NCBI GenBank assembly: GCA_902825965.1
Contig: CADEDA010000015.1
Span: 1 to 64,000 of the forward strand
Direction: 5' to 3'
From: an uncultured Gemmatimonadota bacterium
GTDB lineage: Bacteria > Gemmatimonadota > Gemmatimonadetes > Gemmatimonadales > Gemmatimonadaceae
DNA length: 64,000 bases
The notes beneath the pieces are model-generated. The model ran no database searches. It was not told the DNA's origin and saw only the letters and a list, made by a program, of their open reading frames with translations. The position numbers and the translations under genes are program-made. Below, one piece after another: positions 42,031 through 49,906 of the stretch; the stretch's first letter is position 1; each line of letters starts with the position of its first letter.

Positions 42031-43460
42031 CGCAGGCGCCGACGATACTCCTGTTCGAACCGCGTCTCGCTCGTGGACGTGAGGCGCCAGCGCCCGGTGC
42101 CCGTGACGTCGACGAAGACCAGCTGCAGGTTCATCGACTGGTACTCCCAGACCTGTTGCCGGTTGCGCTGGAAGTCCGTGATCGTGGGCTCGAGGAGTTG
42201 GTCGGGTTCACCGAGCGAGATGAACACGCGCCCGCGGTCGGAGAGCCAGCCGGGCGTCGCCTCCTCGCGATAGCGGGAGTTGGCCCGCAGCAGTCGCCCG
42301 AAGTAGACCCGGAGTTCCTCGTGCTCCGGCGTGCTGGGCTGCGCGTCCGTCTCGCGCATGAACTGCGCCCAGGCCTCCGGTCGTTCCTCCTCGGCGGCAC
42401 CGCGCAGGCGATCCAGCCGAGAGGGCGTGGCGTAGTGGCGCAGGAAGTTCACCATCTCGTCGAACGTGGCGACCGGCAGGTCGCCGCCGAAGCCGACGAA
42501 GACGTACGTGGACGCCGAATCCGTGCTGCCCTCGGGCACCAGCGTGAGCTGCGCGACGCCGATCCCGATGCGGCGCACCGGGACTTCGACGACGCCGGAC
42601 CGCATGCCGCCGCGCCGCGCGACCGTCACGGCCTCGTTGGAGAGCACACGCCCCTTCTCGTTGCGGATCAGGAGCCGCACCGGCGTGTCGTCCGCGCCGT
42701 AGCCCTCGATGTAGATCGGCAGGAGCGAATCCCGGCCGGCGACGACCGTCCCGCTCGGATTGAGGAGCAGGAAGGGGACCGAGTCCGTGACGCTGCGCGG
42801 CGTGACCTCGGCGATCGGCATCGGTGTGGACAGACCGCGCCCGGCGAAGCGCGGCACGTCGATGGTGATCTGCTCCTGCGTGGCGCGCTGGCTGCCCTCG
42901 TCGCGGACCGCGACCGTGAGCACATAACGCCCGGGTGCGACGTCGAGGATCTCCTGATGCACGAGCGTCTCGTCCGTCCGCGAGATCTCGCGGTAGGCGC
43001 TGACCACCACCTGCTGCGTCGCCTCGGCCCGTGCGACGACCGCGCCGTCGCGCGCCAGGGTCATGCCCACGGCGTACGCCGCGCGGAACCGGGTGTCCGA
43101 CTCCCGGGCGAAGGTGAGCGCCGCGTTGGCGAACGTGACGCCCACCACCACGTGCGTGGAGTCCGCGGACGGTGTGGCCGCGAAGGCCGCGCGTCCGAGG
43201 ATCGGGAACGGCAGGCCGCGCGCGATGAGCCCCATCTGCCGATAGAGCGGCGTCGCATCGAAGTTCGGGACGAGGCTGCCACGCGGCTGATTGCGCGTCA
43301 CCGGCTGTGCGGGGCCGGCGCCGCCGCCGGGGCCGCCCGGCTGCGGCGGACCGCCCGGCGCGGCGCCGCGTCCGCCACACGCGGACAACACGGCGAGGAC
43401 GAACGCTCCGACGGTCAGGCGTCGGGCGGGGACAAAGGTGGACAAGAGGTTCGAGTGCAT
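42027..43460 (-). CDS. GWxTD domain lipoprotein
   Basis: A 477-aa secreted lipoprotein. The signal ends in LSAC (in GAFVLAVLSACGGRG), followed by a Gly/Pro-rich linker. The C-terminal 120 residues form a GWxTD domain, with GWLSDRGRVFISLGEPDQ as its core and the WEYQSMNLQLVFVD segment after it. The middle contains beta-rich domains (TFANAALTFARESD). GWxTD proteins are known mainly from Bacteroidota, Acidobacteriota and Gemmatimonadota; function unclear. ATG 43460 begins the signal peptide. It heads the operon that continues to polA. Confidence 0.85.
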   Translation of the reverse strand: MHSNLLSTFVPARRLTVGAFVLAVLSACGGRGAAPGGPPQPGGPGGGAGPAQPVTRNQPRGSLVPNFDATPLYRQMGLIARGLPFPILGRAAFAATPSADSTHVVVGVTFANAALTFARESDTRFRAAYAVGMTLARDGAVVARAEATQQVVVSAYREISRTDETLVHQEILDVAPGRYVLTVAVRDEGSQRATQEQITIDVPRFAGRGLSTPMPIAEVTPRSVTDSVPFLLLNPSGTVVAGRDSLLPIYIEGYGADDTPVRLLIRNEKGRVLSNEAVTVARRGGMRSGVVEVPVRRIGIGVAQLTLVPEGSTDSASTYVFVGFGGDLPVATFDEMVNFLRHYATPSRLDRLRGAAEEERPEAWAQFMRETDAQPSTPEHEELRVYFGRLLRANSRYREEATPGWLSDRGRVFISLGEPDQLLEPTITDFQRNRQQVWEYQSMNLQLVFVDVTGTGRWRLTSTSETRFEQEYRRRLR

Positions 43461-43585
43461 AGGACCCAGTGGGAGGGCGCCCGCGCGGGGCGGCACGACG
43501 CATAATCTACCCGATGAAGCGCGAATCCGGTCCACTCGACGTCAACTCGCTTGCCCGAGGGGCATTGCCTCGATAGCTTCGCCGC

Positions 43586-44494
43586 GTGGCTCGCGACGCG
43601 CTCGTTGGAACGACTCTGGCCGGGTACACCCTTCTCGACCGCGTCGGGGAGGGTGGGACAGCGACCGTCTATCGCGCCCAGCACCCGACGCACGGCACCG
43701 TGGCCTTCAAGGTGCTGCGCGAGAAGCTCCGGCAGGACCGCACCGCCGTCGCGCGATTCGTCCGCGAAGCGAGCTTCGGCACCCGCGTCACGCACCCCAA
43801 CGTCATCCGCACCATCGAGACCGGCGAGGCGGACGGCTTCCCGTTCCTCGTCATCGAGTGGGCGGCCGGCGAGCTGCTCGAGAGCTACGCCAAGCGCAAC
43901 GCGCCGTTCCCGACCGACGAGGTCGCGGCCGTGGTGTCGCAGATCGCCGGTGCGGTGTACGCCGCGCACGCCGTGGGCATCGTCCATCGCGACCTGAAGC
44001 CCGACAACGTGATGTACGACCACGACACGCGCACGGTGAAGCTGCTCGACTTCGGGATCGCGACCGCGACCGACGTGACGCCCGACCAGCGGCTCACGCG
44101 CGCCGGCTTCTTCGTGGGCACGTTGATGTACGTCGCACCCGAGGCACTGTCCGGCGAGGTGGTGTCGCCGGCGGCGGACCAATACTCGCTGGCGACCATG
44201 GCGTACCTGTTCCTCACCGGGGCCCTGCCGTACACCGCGAAGAGTCCGCGCGAGATGTTCACGCAGCTGCTGTCGCAGCCACCGATCCCGCTGAACAAGG
44301 CCAAGCCCGAGCTGCAGTATGCGCAGGGGGTCGAGGACGTGGTCATGAAAGGGTTGGCCAAGGCTCCCGGCGATCGCTACCCGGACGTGAACGTCTTCGC
44401 GGCCGCACTCGCGACCGCCCTGCAGACACCCTTCGCTTCCGAGCCGCCCACGGCGGGCTTCCTCTCGCGGATGAAGGGGCTGTTCGGCCGCTAG
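43586..44494 (+). CDS. soluble serine/threonine protein kinase
   Basis: A 302-aa Hanks-type kinase with almost nothing outside the kinase domain. G-loop RVGEGGTATVYRA, catalytic Lys in VAFKVLRE, catalytic loop VHRDLKPDNVMYD, DFG in LLDFGIATA, and APE in MYVAPEALS are all present, so it should be active. There is no transmembrane or PASTA segment, unlike PknB-type receptors. The start is GTG at 43586. It is convergent with a histidine kinase gene (4-bp overlap) and divergent from the GWxTD gene. Confidence 0.93.
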   Translation: MARDALVGTTLAGYTLLDRVGEGGTATVYRAQHPTHGTVAFKVLREKLRQDRTAVARFVREASFGTRVTHPNVIRTIETGEADGFPFLVIEWAAGELLESYAKRNAPFPTDEVAAVVSQIAGAVYAAHAVGIVHRDLKPDNVMYDHDTRTVKLLDFGIATATDVTPDQRLTRAGFFVGTLMYVAPEALSGEVVSPAADQYSLATMAYLFLTGALPYTAKSPREMFTQLLSQPPIPLNKAKPELQYAQGVEDVVMKGLAKAPGDRYPDVNVFAAALATALQTPFASEPPTAGFLSRMKGLFGR

Positions 44495-45408
44495 GCCGAC
44501 TCGGCGCCGCCGGGCGGCGCCGGATCCGCGGGGATCCAGCACGTGAACGCCGCACCGCGGCCCGGCTCGCTCTCCAGCGTGATGTCGCCGTCGAGCAGCC
44601 GTGCCAGTCGCCGCGTGATCGACAGCCCGAGCCCGGTGCCGCGGCGCTCCGAGTCCCGGCGCGACCCGGCCGCCACCTGCTCGAACTCCTCGAAGATCCG
44701 CTCCTGGTCCTTGTCGGCGATCCCGACGCCCGTGTCGATCACCTGCAGCGCGATCCAGTTGCCGCCGGCCGCCAGCAACGGCCGCTTGGCGGTCACGCGG
44801 GTGTACTCCGAGACCGCGCCGTCGGGCACGTAGGTGGCCCGCACCGTGATCCCCCCGGTGGCCGTGAACTTCACGGCGTTGCCGAGGAGGTTCACGAGGA
44901 TCTGGCGCAGGTGCGTCGGGTCGGTGCTCACGCGCGGCAGCGTGGCCGGTACCTGGATGGACAGCGCCAGCCCCTTCTCGATGACCAGCGGCTCGACCTC
45001 GCTCGCGACATCGATGACGAACGCACGGAGCGACAGCGGCTCGCGCAACACGTCCAGGCGGCCGGCCGACAGTTTGGCGAGGTCCAGGATCTGGTCCACC
45101 AGCGCTTGCAGGTGCTCCGCCGATGCCTGGATGCGCTCCACCGGTCCGACCATGCGCGGCCCGAGCTCGCCGTATGAGCCGTCGCGCAGCAGGTCCACGA
45201 AACCCACGATCGCCGCCAGCGGCGTCCGCAGCTCGTGGGACACGTTCGCGAGGAACTCCGACTTCGCCCGGTTCGCGCGCGCGAGCTCGAACGACAGATG
45301 CTCCAGCTCCGCGCTCCGCTCCTTGAGCCGACGACGCTGCGCACGCTCGTAGAGCAGGAACGCGACCAGCCCGGCCGTCGTGACGGCCGCGATCACCCAG
45401 ACCAGCAT
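44491..45408 (-). CDS. membrane sensor histidine kinase (orphan)
   Basis: A 305-aa kinase: one N-terminal transmembrane helix (MLVWVIAAVTTAGLVAFLLY), a short coiled coil, HisKA with phospho-acceptor His in LANVSHELRTPLAA, and a HATPase domain with N-box LVNLLGNAVKF, G1 DTGVGIADKD and G2 GTGLGLSITRR. There is no periplasmic sensor domain and no response regulator beside it. I chose ATG 45408 with GAGG 5 nt upstream. An ATG at 45456 is also open, but it would interlock with the pyrE ATG on the other strand (CATG). Confidence 0.9.
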   Translation of the reverse strand: MLVWVIAAVTTAGLVAFLLYERAQRRRLKERSAELEHLSFELARANRAKSEFLANVSHELRTPLAAIVGFVDLLRDGSYGELGPRMVGPVERIQASAEHLQALVDQILDLAKLSAGRLDVLREPLSLRAFVIDVASEVEPLVIEKGLALSIQVPATLPRVSTDPTHLRQILVNLLGNAVKFTATGGITVRATYVPDGAVSEYTRVTAKRPLLAAGGNWIALQVIDTGVGIADKDQERIFEEFEQVAAGSRRDSERRGTGLGLSITRRLARLLDGDITLESEPGRGAAFTCWIPADPAPPGGAESA

Positions 45409-45454
45409 GCCCACCTCATTGACCTGCCAGAGCGGGAGGACTAGCGTCCCCGCC

Positions 45455-46027
45455 ATGGACTCCCTTGCCCGCCTCCTCGACCTCCTCGCCGCGCGCAGTG
45501 CGCGGCGCGGCACCTTCACGCTCGCCTCCGGGCGCCAGTCCGACCTCTACATCGACTGCCGCCTCACGACCATGCACCCTGAGGGGCTCGCGCTCATCGG
45601 CCCGCTCGGCCTGCACGCCATCGGCGAACGCGGCTGGCACCCGGATGCGATCGGCGGTCTCACCCTCGGCGCGGATCCCGTCAGCTACGCGATCGCGTAC
45701 GCGAGCCAGCTCGCCGGCATGCCGACGCGCGCGTTCACGGTGCGGAAGGAAGCGAAAACGCACGGCACGGGCAAGTTGATCGAGGGCCCGTTCGTGCAGG
45801 GCGATCGCGTGGTGGTCATCGAGGATGTCATCACCACGGGCGGGTCGGCGCTCAAGGCGATCGACGCCATCCGCGCAGCGGGCGGCCAGGTGGTCGGCGT
45901 CCTGGCCGTCGTCGACCGCGAGGAGGGCGGCCGCGCCGCGATCGAGGCCACCGGCTGCGAGGTGGCGACCCTCGCGCGGGCCTCAGAGATCGTCGCGCGG
46001 ATGCCCAGCGTCGGCGGCGCGCGCTAG
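45455..46027 (+). CDS. pyrE: orotate phosphoribosyltransferase (PyrE)
   Basis: A 190-aa enzyme joining orotate and PRPP to give OMP in pyrimidine synthesis. The PRPP motif VVVIEDVITTGGSALKA lies near residue 112. The N-terminal GTFTLASGRQSDLYIDCR and the flexible loop VRKEAKTHGTGK are typical. ATG 45455 is the only reasonable start; the GGGAGG upstream is rather far (15 nt). It is a lone pyr gene here; upp lies 10 kb away. A strong hairpin (46044-46079) follows. Confidence 0.96.
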   Translation: MDSLARLLDLLAARSARRGTFTLASGRQSDLYIDCRLTTMHPEGLALIGPLGLHAIGERGWHPDAIGGLTLGADPVSYAIAYASQLAGMPTRAFTVRKEAKTHGTGKLIEGPFVQGDRVVVIEDVITTGGSALKAIDAIRAAGGQVVGVLAVVDREEGGRAAIEATGCEVATLARASEIVARMPSVGGAR

Positions 46028-46043
46028 CGCACCAGCGCACTCG

Positions 46044-46079
46044 CCCGCAAGCGCGGAGGCTCGCCGCCGCGCTTGCGGG
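46044..46079. terminator. bidirectional hairpin between pyrE and the AraC gene
   Basis: A perfect 13-bp stem (46044-46056 with 46067-46079) with a 10-nt loop lies in the 64-bp gap between convergent genes. There is no T-run on either side. Confidence 0.7.
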
Positions 46080-46091
46080 TGCGCGGCGAGC

Positions 46092-47000
46092 CTACCGCGC
46101 GCGACGGGCGAACGCCGGCGTCCGGTCCGAGAGGCCCGGCGGCGACGGGCGGCGAACCGCGCGCAACGCGAGCGGCCGGAGCCGCCGCAACGCCACGAGG
46201 TGCGGACGCACGAGCTCCTCGAGGAAGCGCTCCAACATGCGCCGCTCGTCGAACCGCTGCCGGAACTCGCTCGCCGTCACGCCCAGCAGCGTGCGCACGT
46301 GCCGCCCGAAGCTCTGCGGCGACGAGTACTCCAGCGCGTTGGCGACATCGGCGATGGCGTGCCCGCGCTCCTGGAACAACCGGCTCGCGCGCAGCAGGCG
46401 CGCGTACGCCAGATACCGTTTGGGCGAGGGCAGCCCGGCGCGGAAGAAGCGGCTCATCATCGTGCTCGGCAGCATGCCCATGCGGCGCGCCAGCTCGCGC
46501 ACGGTCGTCACGCGCTCGCTCTCGGCGAAGATCGCATCGAAGAACCGCAGACACTCCGGCTCGGCGTCCCCGAACTCGAGACGCACGGCGCGCTGTGCGA
46601 GGCGGTCCACGGCCCGCGCGTCCTCGTGCCCCAACACCTCGCGCAGGCGGTTCCAGCCGGAGGGCACCCGGACATCGATGAGCTGCGTGATGCCGGCGTT
46701 GCCGAGCTGGAGCAGCGACTCCGCCGTCGCAGGAGCGGCCCCCAGGAGCGCGAGGGCCGGCACGCCGGGGAACTCGCGCACCACGTGCGCCATGCGGCGC
46801 TCGGGCTCCCGGCCGCAGCGCACCACCGAGAACAGCACGGCACTCACCGGCCGACGCTTCATCTCCGCCAACGCGTCCGCCACCGTCTCGCGATGGATCG
46901 CGCGGTAGAGTCCTTCTCCTGCGGCGTCCACGCGGACGCGTTCATCGGGGTCGAGCACGGTCACGATCGGCGCGGACAGCGGGCGGTGCGTGAAGCGCAT
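46092..47000 (-). CDS. AraC-family regulator with receiver-like N-terminal domain
   Basis: A 302-aa protein. The C-terminal half has the AraC double helix-turn-helix: VRELARRMGMLPSTMMSRFF, then AIADVANALEYSSPQSFGRH with VTASEFRQRF. The N-terminal 120 residues follow a receiver-like alpha/beta pattern (IVTVLDPDERVR, ALAEMKRRPVSAVLFSVV, PALALLGAAPATAESLL) but no Asp is found at the phospho-acceptor strand end. It therefore resembles a pseudo-receiver. ATG 47000 was preferred over the one at 47045. The ligand and targets are unknown. It is divergent from rnpB. Confidence 0.8.
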   Translation of the reverse strand: MRFTHRPLSAPIVTVLDPDERVRVDAAGEGLYRAIHRETVADALAEMKRRPVSAVLFSVVRCGREPERRMAHVVREFPGVPALALLGAAPATAESLLQLGNAGITQLIDVRVPSGWNRLREVLGHEDARAVDRLAQRAVRLEFGDAEPECLRFFDAIFAESERVTTVRELARRMGMLPSTMMSRFFRAGLPSPKRYLAYARLLRASRLFQERGHAIADVANALEYSSPQSFGRHVRTLLGVTASEFRQRFDERRMLERFLEELVRPHLVALRRLRPLALRAVRRPSPPGLSDRTPAFARRAR

Positions 47001-47124
47001 GGGACGGACCTCGGGGCGGCGGACGCGATGAAGGGTGGGAACCACGCGCCCCGAGCATACCGTGCACCGGTCATCGGTTCGTCACCACCCTGCATTGATT
47101 CGCCGCCGGCCGTCATCGCCGCGC

Positions 47125-47130
47125 TATATT
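47125..47130 (+). promoter_or_regulatory. -10 box of the rnpB promoter
   Basis: TATATT at 47125-47130 is 8 nt before the predicted 5' end of RNase P RNA. No good -35 is present at 17 bp; TTGATT at 47095 is 24 bp away. The same TATATT occurs upstream of parA. Confidence 0.5.
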
Positions 47131-47138
47131 CCGCGTAC

Positions 47139-47503
47139 GGTTCCGCCGGACGATCGCGTCGCGGGTTCGCTCGCGCCGAGGAAAGTCCGGGCTCCTTGGA
47201 CACGCTGCCAGGTAACGCCTGGGCACGCCGCGAGGCGTGACGGACAGTGCCACAGAGAACAGACCGCCTTCACGCGAGTGGAGGTAAGGGTGAAACGGTG
47301 GGGTAAGAGCCCACCGCGTCCGTGGCAACACGGGCGGCACGGCAAACCCCAGCGGGAGCAAGGCCAAATAGGCGGCGAGCAGCAGTCCTCTGTGACCAAG
47401 ACGCCGCGGGTTGGCCGCTAGAGTGCACGGGCGACCGTGCGCCGAGAAAAATGATCGTCCGGGTCCGTAAGGACCCGACAGAACCCGGCTTATAGGCGGG
47501 ACC
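47139..47503 (+). ncRNA. rnpB: RNase P RNA (M1 RNA), bacterial type A
   Basis: The catalytic RNA that trims tRNA 5' leaders. Universal core blocks are present in order: GAGGAAAGTCCGGGCTCC (47178-47195), CCAGGTAACGCCTGGG, the GGTAAGGGTGAAAC and GGTAAGAGCCCACCG blocks, GGAGCAAGGCCAAATAGG, and ACAGAACCCGGCTTA (47478-47492). Ends were set by P1 pairing (47139-47147 with 47495-47503, one G-U) and P2 pairing (GGACGATCG with ATGATCGTCC). The GGTTGG of L15 would pair with tRNA CCA. About 365 nt, the usual size. Its protein partner rnpA lies only 4.2 kb away. Confidence 0.96.
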
Positions 47504-47587
47504 GGTCGGTGGATGGTTCGTGGTGGTCGGCGGTCGAGTGCTCCGTTCTGCTCGGCCGCCGCCCATCGTCCCCTCGTTCAGCCTCGT

Positions 47588-48487
47588 GTGATCGTGCCTC
47601 CGTCGCGCCTCGCCCGCCTCGTCGCTTGCGTCGCCACTAGCGTCGCCACCTGCGTCGCCGCTCTCGCGAGCTGTGCGCCACCGGCCGCGACTCCACCCGC
47701 GCGACCGGCCCCCACGGCGGACGTTCCCCTGCGGGACCGCCTCGCCGCGCCCTGGGAGATCGGCGCGGCGCTCGGCGGCGTCTCGCAGCGGCTCGTCCTG
47801 CACACGGAGCTCGAGTCGCGCGTCGATACCGTCGTACGCCGCGACAGCTCTGCGCTGCACCTCGCATTCTCGTGGACCCGACTGTCCGGCACGGCGAGCG
47901 AACGCCTGTCCGGACTCATCACCGCCGCGCGCTTCGGCGACGCGGACAGCACCGCACTGCCGCCGAGTGACCAGTTGTTCCCGATCCCGCTCGTGGCGAC
48001 GCGGAGCGCTGGGGGCGGCGCCGAGACGAGCTCGCCCGACCTTGCGGCCTGCTCCGCGGCCGCTGCGCTGCTCTCGCCGATCCGCGAGGCCTTGTTCTTC
48101 CCGCCCCGGCGCTTGACGCCGGGGCTGACCTGGACCGACAGCAGCAGCGTGACCGTGTGCCGCGACTCCATCCCCCTCACGGTGACGACACAACGCCAGT
48201 ACCGCGTGGTCGGCGCCGAGCTGCTGCGCGACGAGGTCGTCGTGCGCGTCGATCGCGAGACCCGCGTACGGATGCAGGGCCAGGGTCGGCAGTTCGGCGA
48301 GCCGATCGAGATCGCGGCGGACGGCGAGGGAACGAGCACACTCCTCGTGCGCCTCGCCGGCGCGTACCTGCTCCAGGGTACCGGTTCGCAGGAGTTGCGC
48401 ATGACGATGCGCGGACGGCGACGTACGCAGACGCTCGTGCAGCGCACCCGACTCGACCTCTTGAGCGACAGCAGCGCCACGCCATAG
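47588..48487 (+). CDS. hypothetical secreted lipoprotein
   Basis: A 299-aa protein with a signal-like N-terminus and a possible lipobox (ALASC, about residue 25). The segment preceding it contains three near-identical 12-nt units coding for Val-Ala-Thr-type repeats. The body is beta-rich with Asp/Ser/Arg strands and few helices (LRDEVVVRVDRETRVRM). No family recognised. Start choice is uncertain: GTG at 47588 or 47594. The frame is open back to 47513, but that part lies just after rnpB and looks non-coding. Confidence 0.6.
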   Translation: MIVPPSRLARLVACVATSVATCVAALASCAPPAATPPARPAPTADVPLRDRLAAPWEIGAALGGVSQRLVLHTELESRVDTVVRRDSSALHLAFSWTRLSGTASERLSGLITAARFGDADSTALPPSDQLFPIPLVATRSAGGGAETSSPDLAACSAAAALLSPIREALFFPPRRLTPGLTWTDSSSVTVCRDSIPLTVTTQRQYRVVGAELLRDEVVVRVDRETRVRMQGQGRQFGEPIEIAADGEGTSTLLVRLAGAYLLQGTGSQELRMTMRGRRRTQTLVQRTRLDLLSDSSATP

Positions 48488-48513
48488 CGCCGCACCGGAC
48501 TGCGAATGACGAC

Positions 48514-48541
48514 GGGGCGAGCCGTGGATCCGGCTCGCCCC
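48514..48541. terminator. hairpin between convergent lipoprotein gene and dnaN
   Basis: A perfect 10-bp stem (48514-48523 with 48532-48541) and 8-nt loop in the 79-bp gap between convergent genes. No T-run; probably a bidirectional stop. Confidence 0.7.
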
Positions 48542-48566
48542 GCGTGTTGCGGCCCGAAGGGACTGC

Positions 48567-49673
48567 TCAGTCGACCAGACGCAGCGGCATCAAGAGGCAG
48601 AGGTACTTGCCCGGCTCATTCCAGCCTTCCGGCTCGAGCGTCGATGCCCGCTCCGGTGCACGGAACGTCATGCGCACTTCCTCGGTGGGGAGATAGCGCA
48701 GGATCTCGAGCAGGTACGCGGCGTTGAAGCCGATGTCGAGCGGATCACCCTCGTAGCGGATGGGCAGCTCGTCCTGCGCCTCGCCCAGGTCCGGCGTGCT
48801 CACGGAGAACTTGAGCATGCCCGCGTTGAACGACAGCCGGATCCGGTGCGTCTGGTCCGACGCCACGACACTCATGCGCTTGAGCGCGCTGGTGAACGCC
48901 GCCTTGTCGAGGATCGCGTACTTGTCGTTGTCCTTCGGGATGACCTGTTCGTAGCCCGGGTACGGACCTTCGATCAGACGCGTGTAGACCGACGTGAACG
49001 GTGAGCGGAAGCCCAGGTGATTCTCGCCCTGTGCGACTTCGAGCTCCTCTTCGGCCGGGAACAGCCGGCGGATCTGCTCGAGCGCCTTCGGCGGGATGAT
49101 GAGGTCGGCCTTCTGCCCTCCGGCCACGGGGACTTCCATCTTCGCGAGCCGATGGCCGTTGGTGGCCACCATGCGCATGAGGTCCGACCGCAGTTCCCAG
49201 AGCACGCCATTGAGGATCGGACGGCTTTCCTCGGTGCTCGCCGCGAACGCCGTGTGGCCGATGAGCTTCTGCAGCTCGCCGGAGGGGATGCGCACCGCCT
49301 TCTCGAACTGCACCGCCGGGAAGCTGGGGAACTCCGACTTCGGCAGGCCGAGCAGCTTGAACTTGGAGCGGCCGCACTCGAGCGTGATGCGCTGATCGCC
49401 GGTCGCGGAGATCTTCACCGGCGCCGGCGGCAGTTCCCGTGCGATCTCGCTGAGCTTCCGCGCCGGGATCGTGATCGCACCCACCGCCTCGACATCCGCG
49501 GTGACCTCCGTGCTCACGGCGATGTCCAGGTCCGTGCCGGAGATCCGGATGCCCTTGTCGGTCGTTTGCACGAGCAGGTTGGCCAACACCGGCAACGTCG
49601 TCTTGCTCGGCACGGCCGGCGTGACGGCCGCGAGGCCTTCCTGGAGCTTCTCGCGCGTGATGGTGAAACGCAT
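48567..49673 (-). CDS. dnaN: DNA polymerase III sliding clamp, beta subunit (DnaN)
   Basis: A 368-aa three-domain clamp that tethers Pol III to DNA. The N-terminus MRFTITREKLQEGLAAVTPA and later phrases such as GVLWELRSDLMRMVATNGHRL and RMSVVASDQTHRIRL are diagnostic. The C-terminus ends in the conserved LMPLRLVD-type tail that lines the protein-binding pocket. It lies downstream of dnaA on the same strand, separated by 233 bp holding the origin unwinding element. Confidence 0.96.
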   Translation of the reverse strand: MRFTITREKLQEGLAAVTPAVPSKTTLPVLANLLVQTTDKGIRISGTDLDIAVSTEVTADVEAVGAITIPARKLSEIARELPPAPVKISATGDQRITLECGRSKFKLLGLPKSEFPSFPAVQFEKAVRIPSGELQKLIGHTAFAASTEESRPILNGVLWELRSDLMRMVATNGHRLAKMEVPVAGGQKADLIIPPKALEQIRRLFPAEEELEVAQGENHLGFRSPFTSVYTRLIEGPYPGYEQVIPKDNDKYAILDKAAFTSALKRMSVVASDQTHRIRLSFNAGMLKFSVSTPDLGEAQDELPIRYEGDPLDIGFNAAYLLEILRYLPTEEVRMTFRAPERASTLEPEGWNEPGKYLCLLMPLRLVD

Positions 49674-49906
49674 GCGGGTCAGGGCCGAGGGGAGGTCATG
49701 TGGAACATACGGGGATGCTTCTATCCCTAAAGCTTAATTCTCTAATCGCAGTAGTAGTAGTAAGGTGTGGATTGTGGAAGAACGCGGCAACCCGTTGTCA
49801 TGCCGCGAACTCCAGTCCCGACCTCACGTGCAACTGCGGTGGACTGCCGGTGGGGAACTGTGGAACGCTGGCCGGCGCCCGGCACCCGGCGTGGGAACAC
49901 TGTGGG
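49674..49906. other. oriC: oriC: DnaA boxes, DnaA-trio and AT-rich unwinding element
   Basis: Read on the minus strand, this dnaA-dnaN gap contains two TCCACA-core DnaA boxes in tandem (TCTTCCACA at 49773-49781 and CAATCCACA at 49766-49774). Then comes CC, the repeat TTACTACTACTACTG (49749-49763), and an AT-rich stretch to about 49716. This is the order box - trio - AT-rich seen in the B. subtilis basal unwinding system, with 3'-GAT-5' trios on the plus strand. Further box-like sites are at 49699, 49859 and 49901. Function is inferred from order and spacing. Confidence 0.8.
49749..49763 (-). repeat. DnaA-trio repeat
   Basis: The plus strand reads CAGTAGTAGTAGTAA here, i.e. three or four consecutive TAG/TAA triplets immediately beside tandem DnaA boxes. 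On the plus strand read 3' to 5' these are GAT triplets, the DnaA-trio that guides DnaA onto single strands. Confidence 0.75.

Noticed and set aside
47513-47587. N-terminal extension of the lipoprotein after rnpB
   Set aside because: It begins 10 nt after the RNase P RNA and reads as Arg/Ser-rich noise before the signal peptide.
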